A stretch of 64,000 nucleotides of DNA, from contig JAWPHD010000294.1 of NCBI GenBank assembly GCA_037043455.1, forward strand, positions 452,501 through 516,500. Reading direction: 5' to 3'. The notes beneath the pieces were generated by a model that was not told the origin of the DNA, searched no databases, and saw nothing but the letters and a program-made list of their open reading frames with translations. This document shows, one piece after another, positions 34,780 through 47,517 of this stretch; position 1 is the first letter of the stretch; each line of letters starts with the position of its first letter. The DNA comes from Cyrtodaria siliqua (Eukaryota; Mollusca; Bivalvia; Adapedonta; Hiatellidae). The position numbers and the translations under genes are program-made.

Positions 34780-35205
34780 ATATTTACAATTTGCAGAGTC
34801 ACATGCTCATTGTCGCAGTTTCACCTACGGTCATATTATTTATTTTGTTTATTAAAGTTAAAACAGAAGTCACTTTATAGAATGGAGAATAATCTCTCAG
34901 CTTGTATTTGAATTAGCCAGCTAGTTTAAATACTGTTTCCAGAAGAAATAATACAGCAACGATATATATATATATATATTTAATTTGTCGAGTCACGTCA
35001 CTGTCGCAGTTTCACATACGGTCAAACGAACGTAATTGTTCTTATTTAGTTCGTTTTAAGTAAAGCTTAAACAGACATCACTGCATAGAATAAAGAATTA
35101 TCTTTCAGCTCGTATTTGAATTAGCCAGCTACCTTAAATACTCTTCCCAAAATAAACAAATCAGCAACGATATGTAAATATATATTTTTTAAATTTGCCC
35201 AAATG
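34780..35205 (+). repeat. Two-unit tandem duplication, ~205 bp, diverged
   Basis: 'cactgtcgcagtttcac'-type text near 34812 and 34998, and 'gtatttgaattagccagct' near 34903 and 35111. A short TA run (34962-34980) separates the units. Confidence 0.8.
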
Positions 35206-35209
35206 TCGT

Positions 35210-36950
35210 AATTTAAGAATTACCTCCCTTTTCATTGAAATTTGAACGATTTTCGATAACAAGTATTTGCTTTATTTTTAATACCGACTTTGTTTACAGA
35301 TGACGTTGTAGCATTAGTATTGGTATATGACACTATCATTTTATCACTGACCCCGAACATTCCATCTCTGTATCTCATGTATGGAAATGACATGCATTTT
35401 ATGCGCTAAATTTATTTTGCTCTGTGTTACCTATGAATATTTTTAAGAATAATGTAAACATGTTATTGTGTCATCCAAGGCCATATTTACAATTAGTAAC
35501 ATCTAGAAGTTTCTGGATTAGTAAATAAAATATTGATGTTTATATTTTGTTGATGGTTTTGCTTCCGTTCTTGTTACATTTTACCCATAAGATCAGTTTA
35601 TTTATCAGATAAATAATAACACTCCTAGATCTAATGTACTGGTATTCAGCTAAATTATACAACTTTAAGTATACTTACACACGAGAAAGTTGCAAATATA
35701 AATGCATTTCAACTAAAGTACTTCAAAAAGATAGGGTCGTTTTGTTATGAAAGCATTCAGTGCGACTATTACAAAGTGTCAAAGCACCATATTTTGTAAA
35801 ACTATTTCGGTCAGCTCATTCTATTCCTAAACACAATATTTCTATATTTCATTGCAATATATACTATACTTAGACTGTTACTGTGGGTGATGCTTTCAAC
35901 CAGTTTGTCATGCTAATTAAAGAGTATCCACATAAGAGTGAGACATCAACTTAAGGTTTAATTACACTAAATCACCTACGATGCCATTGCGTTCGGACGC
36001 TGTGGTTTCTATAGGACCCTATATCTCATTTTTCAATTATACTAAATCAGCCGGATGTGCTAGCCTGTGCAGTCGAAAGTAGTTCTGTATTAAAGAGTGG
36101 TGATCTTGTTTTTCTTTAAAAACTTTTTTAGTGCAATTTCCTGTTATTTTTTTGCTGTAACTGTATTCTGGACATGTTGCTGATATTTGAAAAGGGAGCT
36201 CATCATGATTTTGACAGTTTTTGTTATACATTTCAGAAGTGAAAGTAGAAAGGGTACAACTTTGCAAGGGGGTAAAGCTTTGACCTTTGACCCGGTGTTA
36301 GTATACAGCTGAAAAAAAAAGTTTCTTAGAAGGTATTAAACCCCCTATTTCCTTGTTGATGTTTAATAGCAGACATGTTTATTTACATGATACAGTAAGT
36401 TTCCCAGAATTCTAATCAGGTTTGAGTTTTTAACAGGTTGTCAACATTCTAACTTTACTGGAGTCTCATTTACGCTATTATAACCTCAAAGAAGTCTACA
36501 ACACGGCGATATCAATATAAACTGGAACTGGTCCGCCGGGATTTGTAGAGATCATTAGAAGACAAACAGGCTTTTGGGATACACTTACTTTGGAATGTTA
36601 TCTTGGATCTGTAATGCATAGCAGTTTCTACTGGCTTATGTTATTACCTATTCGTATAATGTCAACACTCACAAAGTGCATTTCTCTTAGAAATAAGAAT
36701 TTAACAAATGGGACTGACATGGTGTTTGTTAAATGATGTTTGGTTTTAAATTCAATGTTTTACATCAAGTATTTATGGTTTATATAACATGTATAATTTA
36801 AAGTACAATTTGCCTAACGATAATGAAACTATTATAACAATCCGTTATTCTGAAAGGTACATTAATGTTGCCAAATCTTCTAAGGTTAAGACTTTACTAA
36901 GGAGACAATTGTTTAAAAAAATAGGTTAAAAAGAGAGCAAATTTGTCATG
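35210..36950. other. AT-rich sequence, no feature seen
   Basis: A minus-strand frame at 36037-36267 (76 codons) has no recognisable domain and sits in AT-rich DNA. Nothing else stands out. Confidence 0.5.
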
Positions 36951-36954
36951 TTTC

Positions 36955-37255
36955 TTTAAATGCCATTTATGTTTTGAACTATCTGTAATATATTTAGAAA
37001 GCAAACATATTTTACACTGTAAAATGTTTTAAATGCCATTTATGTTTTACACTATATGTAATATTTTTTGAAAACAATACATGTTTTACACTGTAATATG
37101 TTTTAAATGCCATACATGTTTTACACTATCTGTAATATCTTTTGAAAACAATACACATGTTACACTGTAATATGTTTTAAATGCTATAAATGTTTTACGC
37201 TATCTGTTATATGATTAAAATGCCATAAATGTTTCAGTTTTACACTATATGTAAT
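36955..37255 (+). repeat. 73-bp array, about 4 units
   Basis: 'aaatgccatttatgtttt' and variants recur near 36958, 37031, 37105 and 37179, with 'acactgtaatatgtttt' between them. Confidence 0.85.
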
Positions 37256-37379
37256 ATATTTTCATGCAGCTCTCCCTTATTAATGTTTGAAACCATATTT
37301 TAGTAATATTATTTATTACATTACTTTTATCGTTCATTTTGCTGTCAATATTGAAAGCTGTTCCATGTTAAAAGTTAAT

Positions 37380-37816
37380 GCCTAGTACATATGGTGCTTA
37401 TTGCCTGGTACATATGGTGCTTATTGCCTGGTACATATGGTGCTTATTGCCTGGTACATATGGTGCTTATTGCCTAGTACATATGGTGCTTATTGCCTGG
37501 TACATATGGTGCTTATTGCCTGGTACATATGGTGCTTATTGCCTAGTACATATGGTGCTTATTGCCTGGTACATATGGTGCTTATTGCCTGGTACATATG
37601 GTGCTTATTGCCTGGGTACATATGGTGCTTATTGCCTGGTACATATGGTGCTTATTGCCTGGTACATATGGTGCTTATTGCCTGGTACATATGGTGCTAA
37701 TTGCCTAGTACATATGGTGCTTATTGCCTGGTACATATGGTGCTTATTGCCTGTACATATGGTGCTTATTGCCTGGTACATATGGTGCTTATTGCCTGGT
37801 ACATATGGTGCTTATT
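37380..37816 (+). repeat. 23-bp minisatellite, about 19 units
   Basis: Unit 'ttgcctggtacatatggtgc' plus 'tta', nearly perfect, with a G/A variant (cctagtac) in some units and single-base indels near 37615 and 37753. All three frames are open across parts of it because 23 is not a multiple of 3. Each unit has the palindrome CATATG. Confidence 0.97.
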
Positions 37817-38189
37817 AGGATGTATCGGTACCTTTGACGACGTTATTGTTCAGTTATGTAAGAATGTCTTCTACAGTGCATGACAAGTATAGTCATAACA
37901 CATCACCAGATGTAATACAACGTAAGTTTTAAGAGAGTATAACCAATTTTATTTCTGTCATATGGAAACACTAGAAAGCATTCGTTTCTATATGTGCGTG
38001 ACATGTTGTATGTGGACGTTCGATATAGCGTGCATGACTTTTATACAAACCATAACTGGCACAATATCGTAGCTAGATATTCGATCTTACCCGTTCGGAC
38101 AGCTAAATTAACAGAATGTAACCCAGACGTTATATGGTCAATTGTATGTCTTTTTTGGAAGTATAGGAGCGGTTTTAAAATTGAGACTT

Positions 38190-39175
38190 GTATTTTAAGT
38201 AATATAGAGTGCAGGATATCATTAGTTATCCACCTAGTTGATATCTTACTTATTGTATGAGGTATGCCATGTAATATAGAGTGCAGGATATCGATCATTA
38301 GCTAGTTATCCATCTAGTAGATATCTTACTTATTGTACCGTGTATGCCATGTATGTGTGTAGGATATCATTACATGGTTATCCACCTAGTTGATATCTTA
38401 CTTATTGCCTGATATATGACATGTAATATAGAGTGCAGGATATCATTGTATAGTTATCCACATAGTTGATATCTTACTTATTGTATGGTGTATGTCATGT
38501 ACTATAGAGTGTAGGATATCATTACATAGTTATCCACCTAGTTGATATCTTATTTATTGCCTGATGTATGACATGTAATATAGAGTGCAGGATATCATTG
38601 AATAGTTATCCACATAGTTGATAACTTGATATTTATTTATTGTTTGATGTATAACATGTAATATAGAGTGGAGCATATCATTATATAGTTATCCACCTAG
38701 TTGATAACTTGATATCTTACTTATAGTCTAACGTATGCCATGTACTACAGAGTGCGGGATATCATTATATAGTCGATGCTTGTTATCCGCCTAGTTGATA
38801 CCTTACTTATTGTCTGATGTATGCTTTGCAATATATAATGCAGGATATCATTATATAGTTATCCAACTAGTTGATATCTTACTTCTTGTATGATATATGC
38901 CATGTACTATAGAGTATATGATAGAATTACATAGTCGATGCTTGTTATCCACCTAGTTGATATAGTCGATGCTAGCTATTGACCTAGTTTTTGATACATG
39001 TACACAGCTTACTTATTGTATGATGTATGCCATGTAATATAGAGTGCAGGATATCATTACATAGTTATCCACCTAGTTGATATATTATTGTATGACGTAT
39101 GCCATGAAATATAGAGTGCAGGATATCATTACATAGTTATCCACCTAGTTGATATCTTACTTATTGTATAGTGTA
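38190..39175 (+). repeat. 76-bp tandem array, left part
   Basis: 'gagtgcaggatatcatt' recurs near 38208, 38279, 38431, 38507 and 38583 and onward at about 76-bp steps, with 'ttatccacctagttgatatc' in each unit. The array resumes at 40252. Confidence 0.92.
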
Positions 39176-40251
39176 CAGTTGCGTTCAAGTACCCCAAATA
39201 AATGCAGAACGAACGCTTCAAACGAACGCTGAACGGACGGAAAATGAACGGGAAATGAACGCAGAACGAACGAAGAATGAACATTGTACAATGTATATTA
39301 TAAAAATGCATTTGCATTCGTTTCGTTCGTTTTCAGCGTTTATCATTTTAAAAAAGGAACAATGAATGCATTTTTTTAAAACGCTAGACGCTGAAAACGA
39401 ACGGAACGAACGAAACGAACGCAAATGCATTTTGCTATTTCGGATAACTTCTAGTATTATCCTTTTGAGTTGATATTTAAAATGTCGATTTAAACGAAGA
39501 GCGTCTTTCAGTATTTTAATATAAATAATTACACTGTGTAAATGGTGTTTTAGAACCTCTGTAGCACGATTACACATTTACTATATTGTTTACTGATTCA
39601 TAATGGGAAATATTGTATTTATTGTGTAGCACCAATTTTGAATAATTTCAAAATAAAACTACTATGACATAATGCTGATAAACAAACAGACGGCATATCG
39701 TTGTATATTGTTATGTATGTTACATTTTAGATTAAACTAATATAAACCCGGAAGATAACGGAATAATCATAATGTGCTCCACCAAATAATTACAACAAAA
39801 AGACCCATTCTTGAATATGATCACATAAACATAAATCGCCGACTCGCGATAAAAATCGTATGGCTAGATATGATGCTTAATTTATTCTTGAGAGATGTTG
39901 CGATTGGTAAATGTTGAACGAACGAACGCAATTTTTCTCCGTTTGTGCATTTAAACGCAAACATTACGTGTTACTGCCTTATTTTCATTAAGGGATTTTT
40001 ATCGGACATTTTGACAATAAAACACTTTTTAAAAATATATTTTACTGAAGAAAAAAAAGCGATAACCTGTTTGCAATAACCTATTAAATAATTTTATTTT
40101 ACAAGAAGCTGAAATTAAGGTTTTATTTCATACCCCAGCCATTCCCGTTTTCCCTTCTTGGAGAAGGGGTTGGATAGGGTATGGAAGTTAATAAGCGAAC
40201 CACGTAATGCATTCTGTTGCGTTCGTTCCGTGCATTTAAATGAAGGGTCTG
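39176..40251. mobile_element. 1.08-kb insertion inside the 76-bp array
   Basis: The array breaks after 'gtgta' and resumes with 'tgta(tgcc)', giving a 4- or 5-bp duplication (39172-39175 and 40252-40255, or with one more G). The ends are CAG...CTG and are loosely complementary: 'aaataaatgcagaacgaacgc' type text inside the left end, and its complement-like 'gcgttcgttccgtgcattt' inside the right. An internal hairpin (39305-39342 with 39389-39430) is made of the same GAACGAACG motif. A nested inverted R1 MITE lies at 39964-40207. No transposase frame. Confidence 0.7.
39964..40207 (-). mobile_element. MITE family R1, inverted copy (244 bp)
   Basis: Read on the minus strand it starts TTACGTGGTTCGCTTATTAA, continues through 'cataccctatccaacccc', and ends in the complement of TTACGTGTTACTGCCTTA. 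It has no foldback insertion and shows an uninterrupted 'cccttaatga' at the site where FB1 sits in the other copies. Confidence 0.7.
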
Positions 40252-40510
40252 TGTATGCCATGTAATACAGAGTGCATGATATCATTACAGTTATCCACCT
40301 AGTTGATATGTTACTTACTGTATGATGTATGCCATGTACTAAATTGTAAAATAGCGTGCAGGATACCTGTGTATAGTCGATGCTTTTATCCACCAATTTG
40401 TTATATTACTTAGTGCATGATGTATGCCATGTTATATAGTGTAATATAACGTGCAGGATATCATTATATAGTCAATGCTTTTATCCACCTAGTTGTTATG
40501 CCATCTAGTC
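40252..40510 (+). repeat. 76-bp tandem array, right part
   Basis: Continuation of 38190-39175, with 'gatatcattacagttatcc' and 'gtgcaggatatcattata' units, decaying to the right. Confidence 0.85.
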
Positions 40511-42175
40511 ACACAAATCATATACTGTATCACACTTATTTTATGACGTTTGTCATTTTAGTACGTCTTCCATATAATCATTATTATAACAAACTCATCG
40601 GTTAAGATGCCCGCTCCTGCGTAATTATAATTGTTACCCACACTGTCAACAGCAGGCAACCTCATGGGGAACAATAACCAAGGAGATTACATTCGACATT
40701 AATCTAAATACTGAGGAGGGGTCCCATGGAAGCAACATCACAAACAAGAGGGAAAAGTTGCATTATCATCTGATTTTCATCAAAAACGCTTTTATTTTTA
40801 TTTTGTCTCTCTTAAATGAGAAGGATGATAAGTTGGTAGCATGGTTATATAATTACCATGTACTTGTTGTCAATTACCCTACACTTTGTGTATATGAGAA
40901 TTCACCAACCATTCTTCAAACTATTCTTAGACCTGAGCTCAAGTACTAATATTTTGTTCACAAATATTCCCATGACCTTCAAAGATAAACAATCATACGA
41001 AGTTGCTATATATTAGTATTTATCATATTGTATAAATAGAAGTTTGTTATGAACATTTATACTTTAAGCTTAAAGAACTATTTGTGGCTGAAATGTGCAT
41101 ACTTGGGCCTAAGTCCAAGAATATTCTCAAGGATGGTTGGTGAATTCAAGTCCAAGTTGTGAAAGTGCTGCAGCGCCAACCCCACACACTTATATACTAG
41201 CCGCAACAACGTTATTATGCTAAATATTCATTTCTTTTTTTATATTTGTAAACGTTTCGACATTTAATTAAATTACTGATTAGATACTCGTTACCGATAA
41301 TTAGTTTAGTTTAAACATATTTTATTCATTGTATTTACAAATTATGCATATATACAATAACAACAAATAAAGGATTGGAACGGAAGCGTAATGCTTATTA
41401 AGTTCCTTTCCTTACCCTGTTTATATGTAACACTAGAATGGAAGACTTATTATACATTACTCAAGATGAGAAAATAGAAACATAATATTTCTGATACAAT
41501 GGAAAATGTTATCAAGATTTAGGAGGAAAAGTACGTTTGAAAGCTAAGAAAAACGCACTCACAAACGATAATAAAATTTATATATAGAATAATACTAATA
41601 TTGTTATATATATAAAAAAATGTAATGGAAATCTGGGCGGCGACATTGGGTAGCGGCGAATCATCCGTACTAGCAGCATCTAACTTGTTCATTTACTGAT
41701 GTTGATAAGTTATGTCAGTTTAAAATCGTTTGCTTTTTAATTTAAAATTTTCCACATTTTCGAAGGTCACTTCGTTTGTTTCGTAACTAAGATTGGGATC
41801 ACCACATAGGAGAATATTAGTTGAGATAGTACATATACTTGAAAGAGAGTTGATAAGTTCTAAGCGAATAATGTTATAGGTTGGAAACGATAATTAGCAT
41901 TCTCTATAGCTGGTGTACACCACCCATAGAATAAAATCCTTCAATATTAGAGTAATGGAAGATTGGAATTGCCGAGACTGTTGTTCAAGTCCAAAGAAAA
42001 AAAAATCAATAAATTGGTATAAGCATCCGTTCTAATCGAATCTACGTGTAGTTGTTTCTCGGGCCTTCGCAGCAGATGGCATTCTATACCGAATACACAA
42101 AGGGAATGGCCATCATAATCCAAATGCTTACTATTGTCCTCGGACCAGTAAGGTAACCAGTAAGTAAGTTACACT
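40511..42175. other. AT-rich sequence, no feature seen
   Basis: No array, terminal repeat or protein-like frame stands out. Confidence 0.5.
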
Positions 42176-42370
42176 CAAACATATGTGTCCGTCAGTCAAT
42201 AGCACCCATCAAGTGTTTGTGTCAGCCAATCAAAAGCGTCTACCAACTGTGAGTGTAAGGCAATCAAAATCTTCTATCAATTGTGTGTGTCAATCAACTG
42301 ATTTTATCAATTGTGTGTGTCAGACAATCAACTGATTTATCAGTTGTGTGTGCCAGCCAATCAAAAGCAT
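42176..42370 (+). repeat. Degenerate ~41-bp array, 4-5 units
   Basis: 'tgtgtgtcagccaatcaaaa'-type text recurs near 42215, 42250, 42300 and 42345 with uneven spacing. Confidence 0.7.
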
Positions 42371-43900
42371 TCATTGTTATTTTCGCTGATGTAAATGCTT
42401 AATGGTAGTAACATCATCTAAGGCATTCATTCCCGTTCAGACAATCAAACCAACAGGACCATCTACAGCTCACTAGACGACGTCGACGCGTCCTGTGGTA
42501 GGATCAACACTCGCACACCTCACACTAGGGTGTGGCGAGTGACTCGTAATTAAGTAAATATGCTTTTATGCTTTTAACTATTTTAGTCAGTTTTAAACGC
42601 TTAATACGACTCCTGAACGGGTAACCTCAACTCAGAACGGATACAACATTGGAACAAGCCAGTGTCGCCTTTACCAACAGAAGCACGGGCAACTCAATCA
42701 ACATGATTGACCTCATTTCAACAATTCGACACACTCTCCGGATTGGCTGAAACGTTTTCGAGCCGGCAGTCGGAGTGACCGCGTTTACCATTCTTCTGTC
42801 ATCCGTGGCCGTAATCTAAGTTATTCTTCAACTTTAATCTTCTATGGAAAACAAAACATCTACGATGTAATTCTTCACTTCTACTTGATGTCTGTCCGCT
42901 TGTTATCTCTTGTAATATACTTTGACGATGGAAATAACCAGCGATCTACCCGACTCTACAAACTCTAATTTTCTTTGAAGAATTCACCAATAGGCTTCGT
43001 GCCACATGGCGAGTATAAATAAAAACTTCATTATCGTCGGTCGTCGTAATCTCCTGAGGAGCCTTTAGGAAATGTCAAGAAGTAAGAGGCCAATGATTTT
43101 ATTTCCATGATTATTTCCATACGATATGAAATCAATCCATCTCGTGTTGGTTTTACCAGATAGATGTTTGCATGTCAAATGAAGCTGAACATACAACTTG
43201 GCTTATTTGGCGGACCAAATGTGAAGTTAAAGTGCTTCTTATCGCGAGGGCACAGTGTAATGGGCTAAGTTATATGGCTTTCCATTAAACAAGACATGTT
43301 ATCTACATTGGTAGTAGCGACGTCAGATATTTATGAAGTAAAACAACGGTGCATATGTTGATGCATTAACATGCGGAGTATATTCACCCATGTTAAATAC
43401 AAAACATATGCTTATTTTAAGGACCTTTGAAATAAATTGAACTGAAAACTCTCTGAATATTGACTTTATTGTTAGATATTTCATTTTGATGGGATGTACT
43501 TTTATTTACACTATCTTGTTAATTTAGTCTCCGAAGACAAACATAATAGGTTATTTGTGTACATATATAATCGATTTAAGCTAACCATTAGGCCTTATAG
43601 CCTACCGACCGTTCCACGTTGCTAACCATGTCTTCACCACTCTTTAGGTTGTCCCGTTCGTTGACACTTTAATTTATATCTCCCAGCTAATTCGTTTTGC
43701 TAATGATGTTAAAGAATTTCAATTATCAAAATCAAGTTATTACAAGTTAACTTCTCTTCAGCGAGGTTTTCGTTATCATACACCACGCAGATCTTTCTCA
43801 AAATTATATCGCCGCAACGAAAAGAAAACCTGCTGGGAAATTACAACACAAACCGAAAAATATTTTTCATTTTTCTAATTTTAGTGTTTGGTACAGATCC
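42371..43900. other. Sequence without recognised features
   Basis: Mixed-composition DNA. I see no protein-like frame or terminal repeats here. Confidence 0.5.
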
Positions 43901-43901
43901 A

Positions 43902-44155
43902 TTAAGTGGTCCGAGTATTAACTTTCATACCCCATCCAACCCCTTCTCCAAGAAGGGAAAACGGGTTGGCTGGGGGTATGCAATGAAACCTTAATTTAGG
44001 CTTAAAAACTTTGTATATTGTAAAATTAAAACATTCAATAGCATTTTCCAGTAAAAAAGGTTGTTAAACATGTTTTATTGTTGAAATATCCGTTATAAAA
44101 TCCTGCTAATTTTACCCTTACTATCGTTTAATGGAATTAAGGCGGGACCACGTAA
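43902..44155 (+). mobile_element. MITE family R1, intact-size copy (254 bp)
   Basis: Starts TTAAGTGGTCCGAG and ends with the complement of TTACGTGGTCCCGCCTTAA. It has no foldback insertion. The right terminus leads straight into the 29-bp array. Confidence 0.75.
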
Positions 44156-44460
44156 TGAATAGGAATTAAGGCGGGACAACGGAATGAATAGGAATTAAGG
44201 CGGGACCACGTAATGAATAGGAATTAAGGCGGGACCACGGAATGAATAGGAGTTAAGGCAGGACCACGGAATGAATAGGAATTAAGGCGGGACTAGGAAT
44301 TAAGGCGGGGCCACGTAATGAATAGGAATTAAGGCGGGACCACGTAATGAATAGGAATTAAGGCGGGACTTGGAATTAAGGCGGGACCACGTAATGAATA
44401 GGAATTAAGGCGGGACCACGTAATGAATAGGAAATAAGGCGGGACCACGTAATGAATAGG
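44134..44460 (+). repeat. 29-bp array made from the R1 terminus, about 11 units
   Basis: Unit 'gaattaaggcgggaccacgt' plus 'aatgaatag'. The first 20 bases are exactly the R1 right terminal inverted repeat with its inner flank. Two units are truncated after 'ggcgggact'. Confidence 0.93.
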
Positions 44461-44797
44461 TTTATAGTTCTCCTTCCTGCAGAGTAATTTCTAATGGCAT
44501 ATATGGTAAAGATTTTATCAACTCTAACATGTCTAAGAACTCTAAGAAAAGGGTGAAGTAAATTATAGAGATTGACACATTTAAGGTAATTTGATTAGTT
44601 TACTTCAACTTTTCTATATTCGTTTAATCATAGTTTGTAAATTTTAGTAAACCAGGAAAACCCTACCATCGTCTTACAGCTGGATACAGCGATCATGAGT
44701 ATACATTTCAAATTTGAGATAAGCAATTTAGCAGCACTCTTGACATAAAAAACGGTCAGTTATATAGGTTTAATTTTGTTTTGCGGGCGTATTACAT
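44461..44797. other. Spacer, no feature seen
   Basis: AT-rich, no signal. Confidence 0.5.
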
Positions 44798-44937
44798 TCA
44801 TGGGTATCCAGTGAAGATAGGGAATTCCAAGACGAGGTATACATGTTTTTATCGGAACCGAGGCTCTGCCGAAGTTCCGATTTTAAAACTGTTAAACCGA
44901 GCGTTGGAATTTCCCTATCTGAACCGGATACCCATGA
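44798..44937 (+). mobile_element. Palindromic MITE, family P (about 140 bp)
   Basis: Imperfect inverted repeat about 40 nt long at each end (starts TCATGGGTATCC, ends GGATACCCATGA), with an inner hairpin centred on 'ggctctgcc'. A related copy lies inverted at 56379-56495. Confidence 0.85.
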
Positions 44938-45317
44938 CTGATTCTTTTTCTTGCATAATTATCATTTGCATTCTGCGCGTTGACGTCGCCATGCAATGTT
45001 TATTTACACAATGACGGCATGCATGTTTAAGATCAGGCTTTCCATCATCCATGTAAACAGCGGATCACTTTATCTGGTATGTAAGAAATATTTGTATTTA
45101 TCAAAAAGTGAAGATTATAATCCTCGAGCATAATGCAAACCATTTTTCCATATATTTCAAGTCTTCATCATGCCGTAACATTAAATAGTGTTTTTTTTAA
45201 GGTTACGTGTCCTACACCCTGTTACACGCTTACGCTCCCTCTCTCAGAAGGCAATCATGTTACAAAAAAAACCCATACATAATGGTCTTTCAGAAAAATG
45301 CACGCCTATCCGCGTTT

Positions 45318-47217
45318 TATATGATGGTTTTCGAAAACATATGGGAACTATTGATAACCTATTCGTTCTACATGGTTTGATAAATCATATATTGAATGAA
45401 AAAAAAAAGTTATATGTAACTTTCATAGATTTCACTAAAGCTTTTGATTTGTTGGTTAGACAAAACGTATTCTATTAACTTATGCAATTTGGAGTGAGAG
45501 GTAAAATCCTTAATATTATTAAATCATTGTATACGAACATAAAATCAAGAGTAAAGTATCAAAACCAGCTTAGTGACAGTTTTAGCTGTTTTCTTGGAGC
45601 GCCGCAGGGCGATTGTTTGTCACCTTTTATATTTTCTATGTATGTAAATGATTTAGAAGAATATTTTACACTAAATGGTTTTAAAGGTATCGATAATGGG
45701 ATGTTAAAGTTGCTGTTACTATTATACGCTGATGACATAGTGATATTTTCGGATACTGAAAAGGGGCTACAAGATGGGTTAGATATACTGTACAGTTATT
45801 GCCAGAAATGGAAATTGGTCGTAAATGAAAATAAAACGAAAGTCATGATTTTTAAAAAAGGCTGTCAGATAAAAAGGAACCTATTGTTCACATATAATAA
45901 TACTGTAATTGAAATTGTAAATAAGTTTACCTATTTGGGAATTGTCTTTACCACAGGCGGTTCTTTTGATCAAACGTTCGAATCATTAAGTGGACAGGCA
46001 TTAAAGGCAATCTTCAAAATGAAGTCGTATATAAATCAATTTACTGACTTATCGGTCAGTCACACTTTAGACATTTTTGACAAACTCATTTTGCCAATAT
46101 TAAATTATGGCGCAGAGATATGGGGATTCTCAAATGCGGAAAAGTTAGAGAAAGTACACCTTCAATTTTGTAAACAACTTTTATGTGTTAAAACACAAAC
46201 TCAAAACAATTTCATATATGGAGAACTCGGGAGAGTCCCTTTAAAAATTCAACGTATGGCCTATATTATCCGGTTCTGGTTAAAAATTACACGTACGAGT
46301 GATCGCAAATATATAAAAAATATGTATAATGTTATGTTAGATGATCTGATCGTAAACCCAAATAAATTAAACTGGGCATCTCAAGTTAAAGGGTTATTGG
46401 AACGAACAGGATTTAATGAAGTTTGGTATTCTCAAGGAGTAGAAAACATAACGTATTTCATTAATATATTTAAACAACGAATTAAAGATATGTTTATACA
46501 AAATTGGAATGCTGAATTATCGGATTCTACTAGAGCTAGTACATACAGAATAATATCAGATTTCAGGTTTAAGTATTATCTAGATGTACTAAATATAAAG
46601 AAATTTAGAGCTTTTTTTACAAAACTAAGAGTCTCTAGTCACAGGTTAGAAATAGAAACTGGTCGATGGCATAGACCAAATAAAACACCAAGATCCGAAA
46701 GAAAATGCCAGCTATGTAATATACTAGAAGACGAATTTCACTTTGTATTGGAGTGTTCACTATATCAAGATATAAGAAAAGAATATGTTAACAAATATTT
46801 TTGGAAACGGCCAAACATACCAAAATTTATTGAACTTATGACAACAGAAAACAAGAGTTTATTAAAGAAACTGTCCGTTTTCATTTATAAAAGTTTTAAA
46901 AGAAGAGACGACATGTGTTATAAATAAATATCACTTTTCTCCATTTTTGTCCACAGATATAAATGTGTTCTGATCAGTACTTAGGAATATTAATTTAAAA
47001 ATATATATTAAACACTTATATACTTAATAGTTGTCAAATACTTTTTAACTAGTAACATATACAGATGATCTTGAAACTCACCTATGAAATTATACAAATT
47101 GTCATTAACTGGAAAATATTGTGTGTATTTCATATACATGTTTATATGTATGTACTATTTGCATGTGAACTGTTGGGCGTAATGCCTTTTGTTTGAATAA
47201 AATATCTATCTATCTAT
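45318..47217 (+). pseudogene. LINE reverse transcriptase, 5'-truncated, one premature stop
   Basis: The protein starts inside the RT fingers (GFRKHMGTIDNLFVLHGLI), then has palm motif A (FIDFTKAFD, 45422), a TAA stop at 45476-45478, motif B (GAPQGDCLSPFIF), catalytic YADD (45724-45735), the thumb (YLGIVFTTGGSF) and a C-terminal CX2CX7HX4C finger (CQLCNILEDEFHFVLEC). The stop lies where relatives have lysine in a 'W-Y-K-L' context, and the frame is open on both sides of it (45188-45478, 45482-46927). The endonuclease is missing. The 3' end is at about 47217, after 'aataaaatatctatctatct'. It copies RNA into DNA at a nicked target in living relatives. This copy cannot make full-length RT. Confidence 0.85.
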
Positions 47218-47517
47218 GATGTGCGACATCACATCCATGTTATATCCCTAATAATTCCTTATTTGTCTATTTATGCTTTCATGCTTTTGTTGTGGGTGCG
47301 TGATATACGGTATATTGAAAGGGTTATAAAACACATGTGGATGGAAGAAATGGTTCCGAAACTGCGGCATATGTTTAATATAAATTATCTAATAAAACAA
47401 GCAACGGAACAAACGTATGACTTTTATTTATTTATTTGTATTTCGTATTAACCGTGCTTGGCGCTTTCCAAAGGTCCACTCTCATACTCTTATTTGGTAA
47501 CACGTATTGGTATAAGG
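47218..47517. other. Spacer, no feature seen
   Basis: AT-rich sequence after the LINE tail. Confidence 0.5.

Noticed and set aside
37378..37818. 146-residue 'membrane-like' repeat (WYIWCLLPGTYGAY)
   Set aside because: Comes from a 23-bp array that gives the same peptide in all frames.
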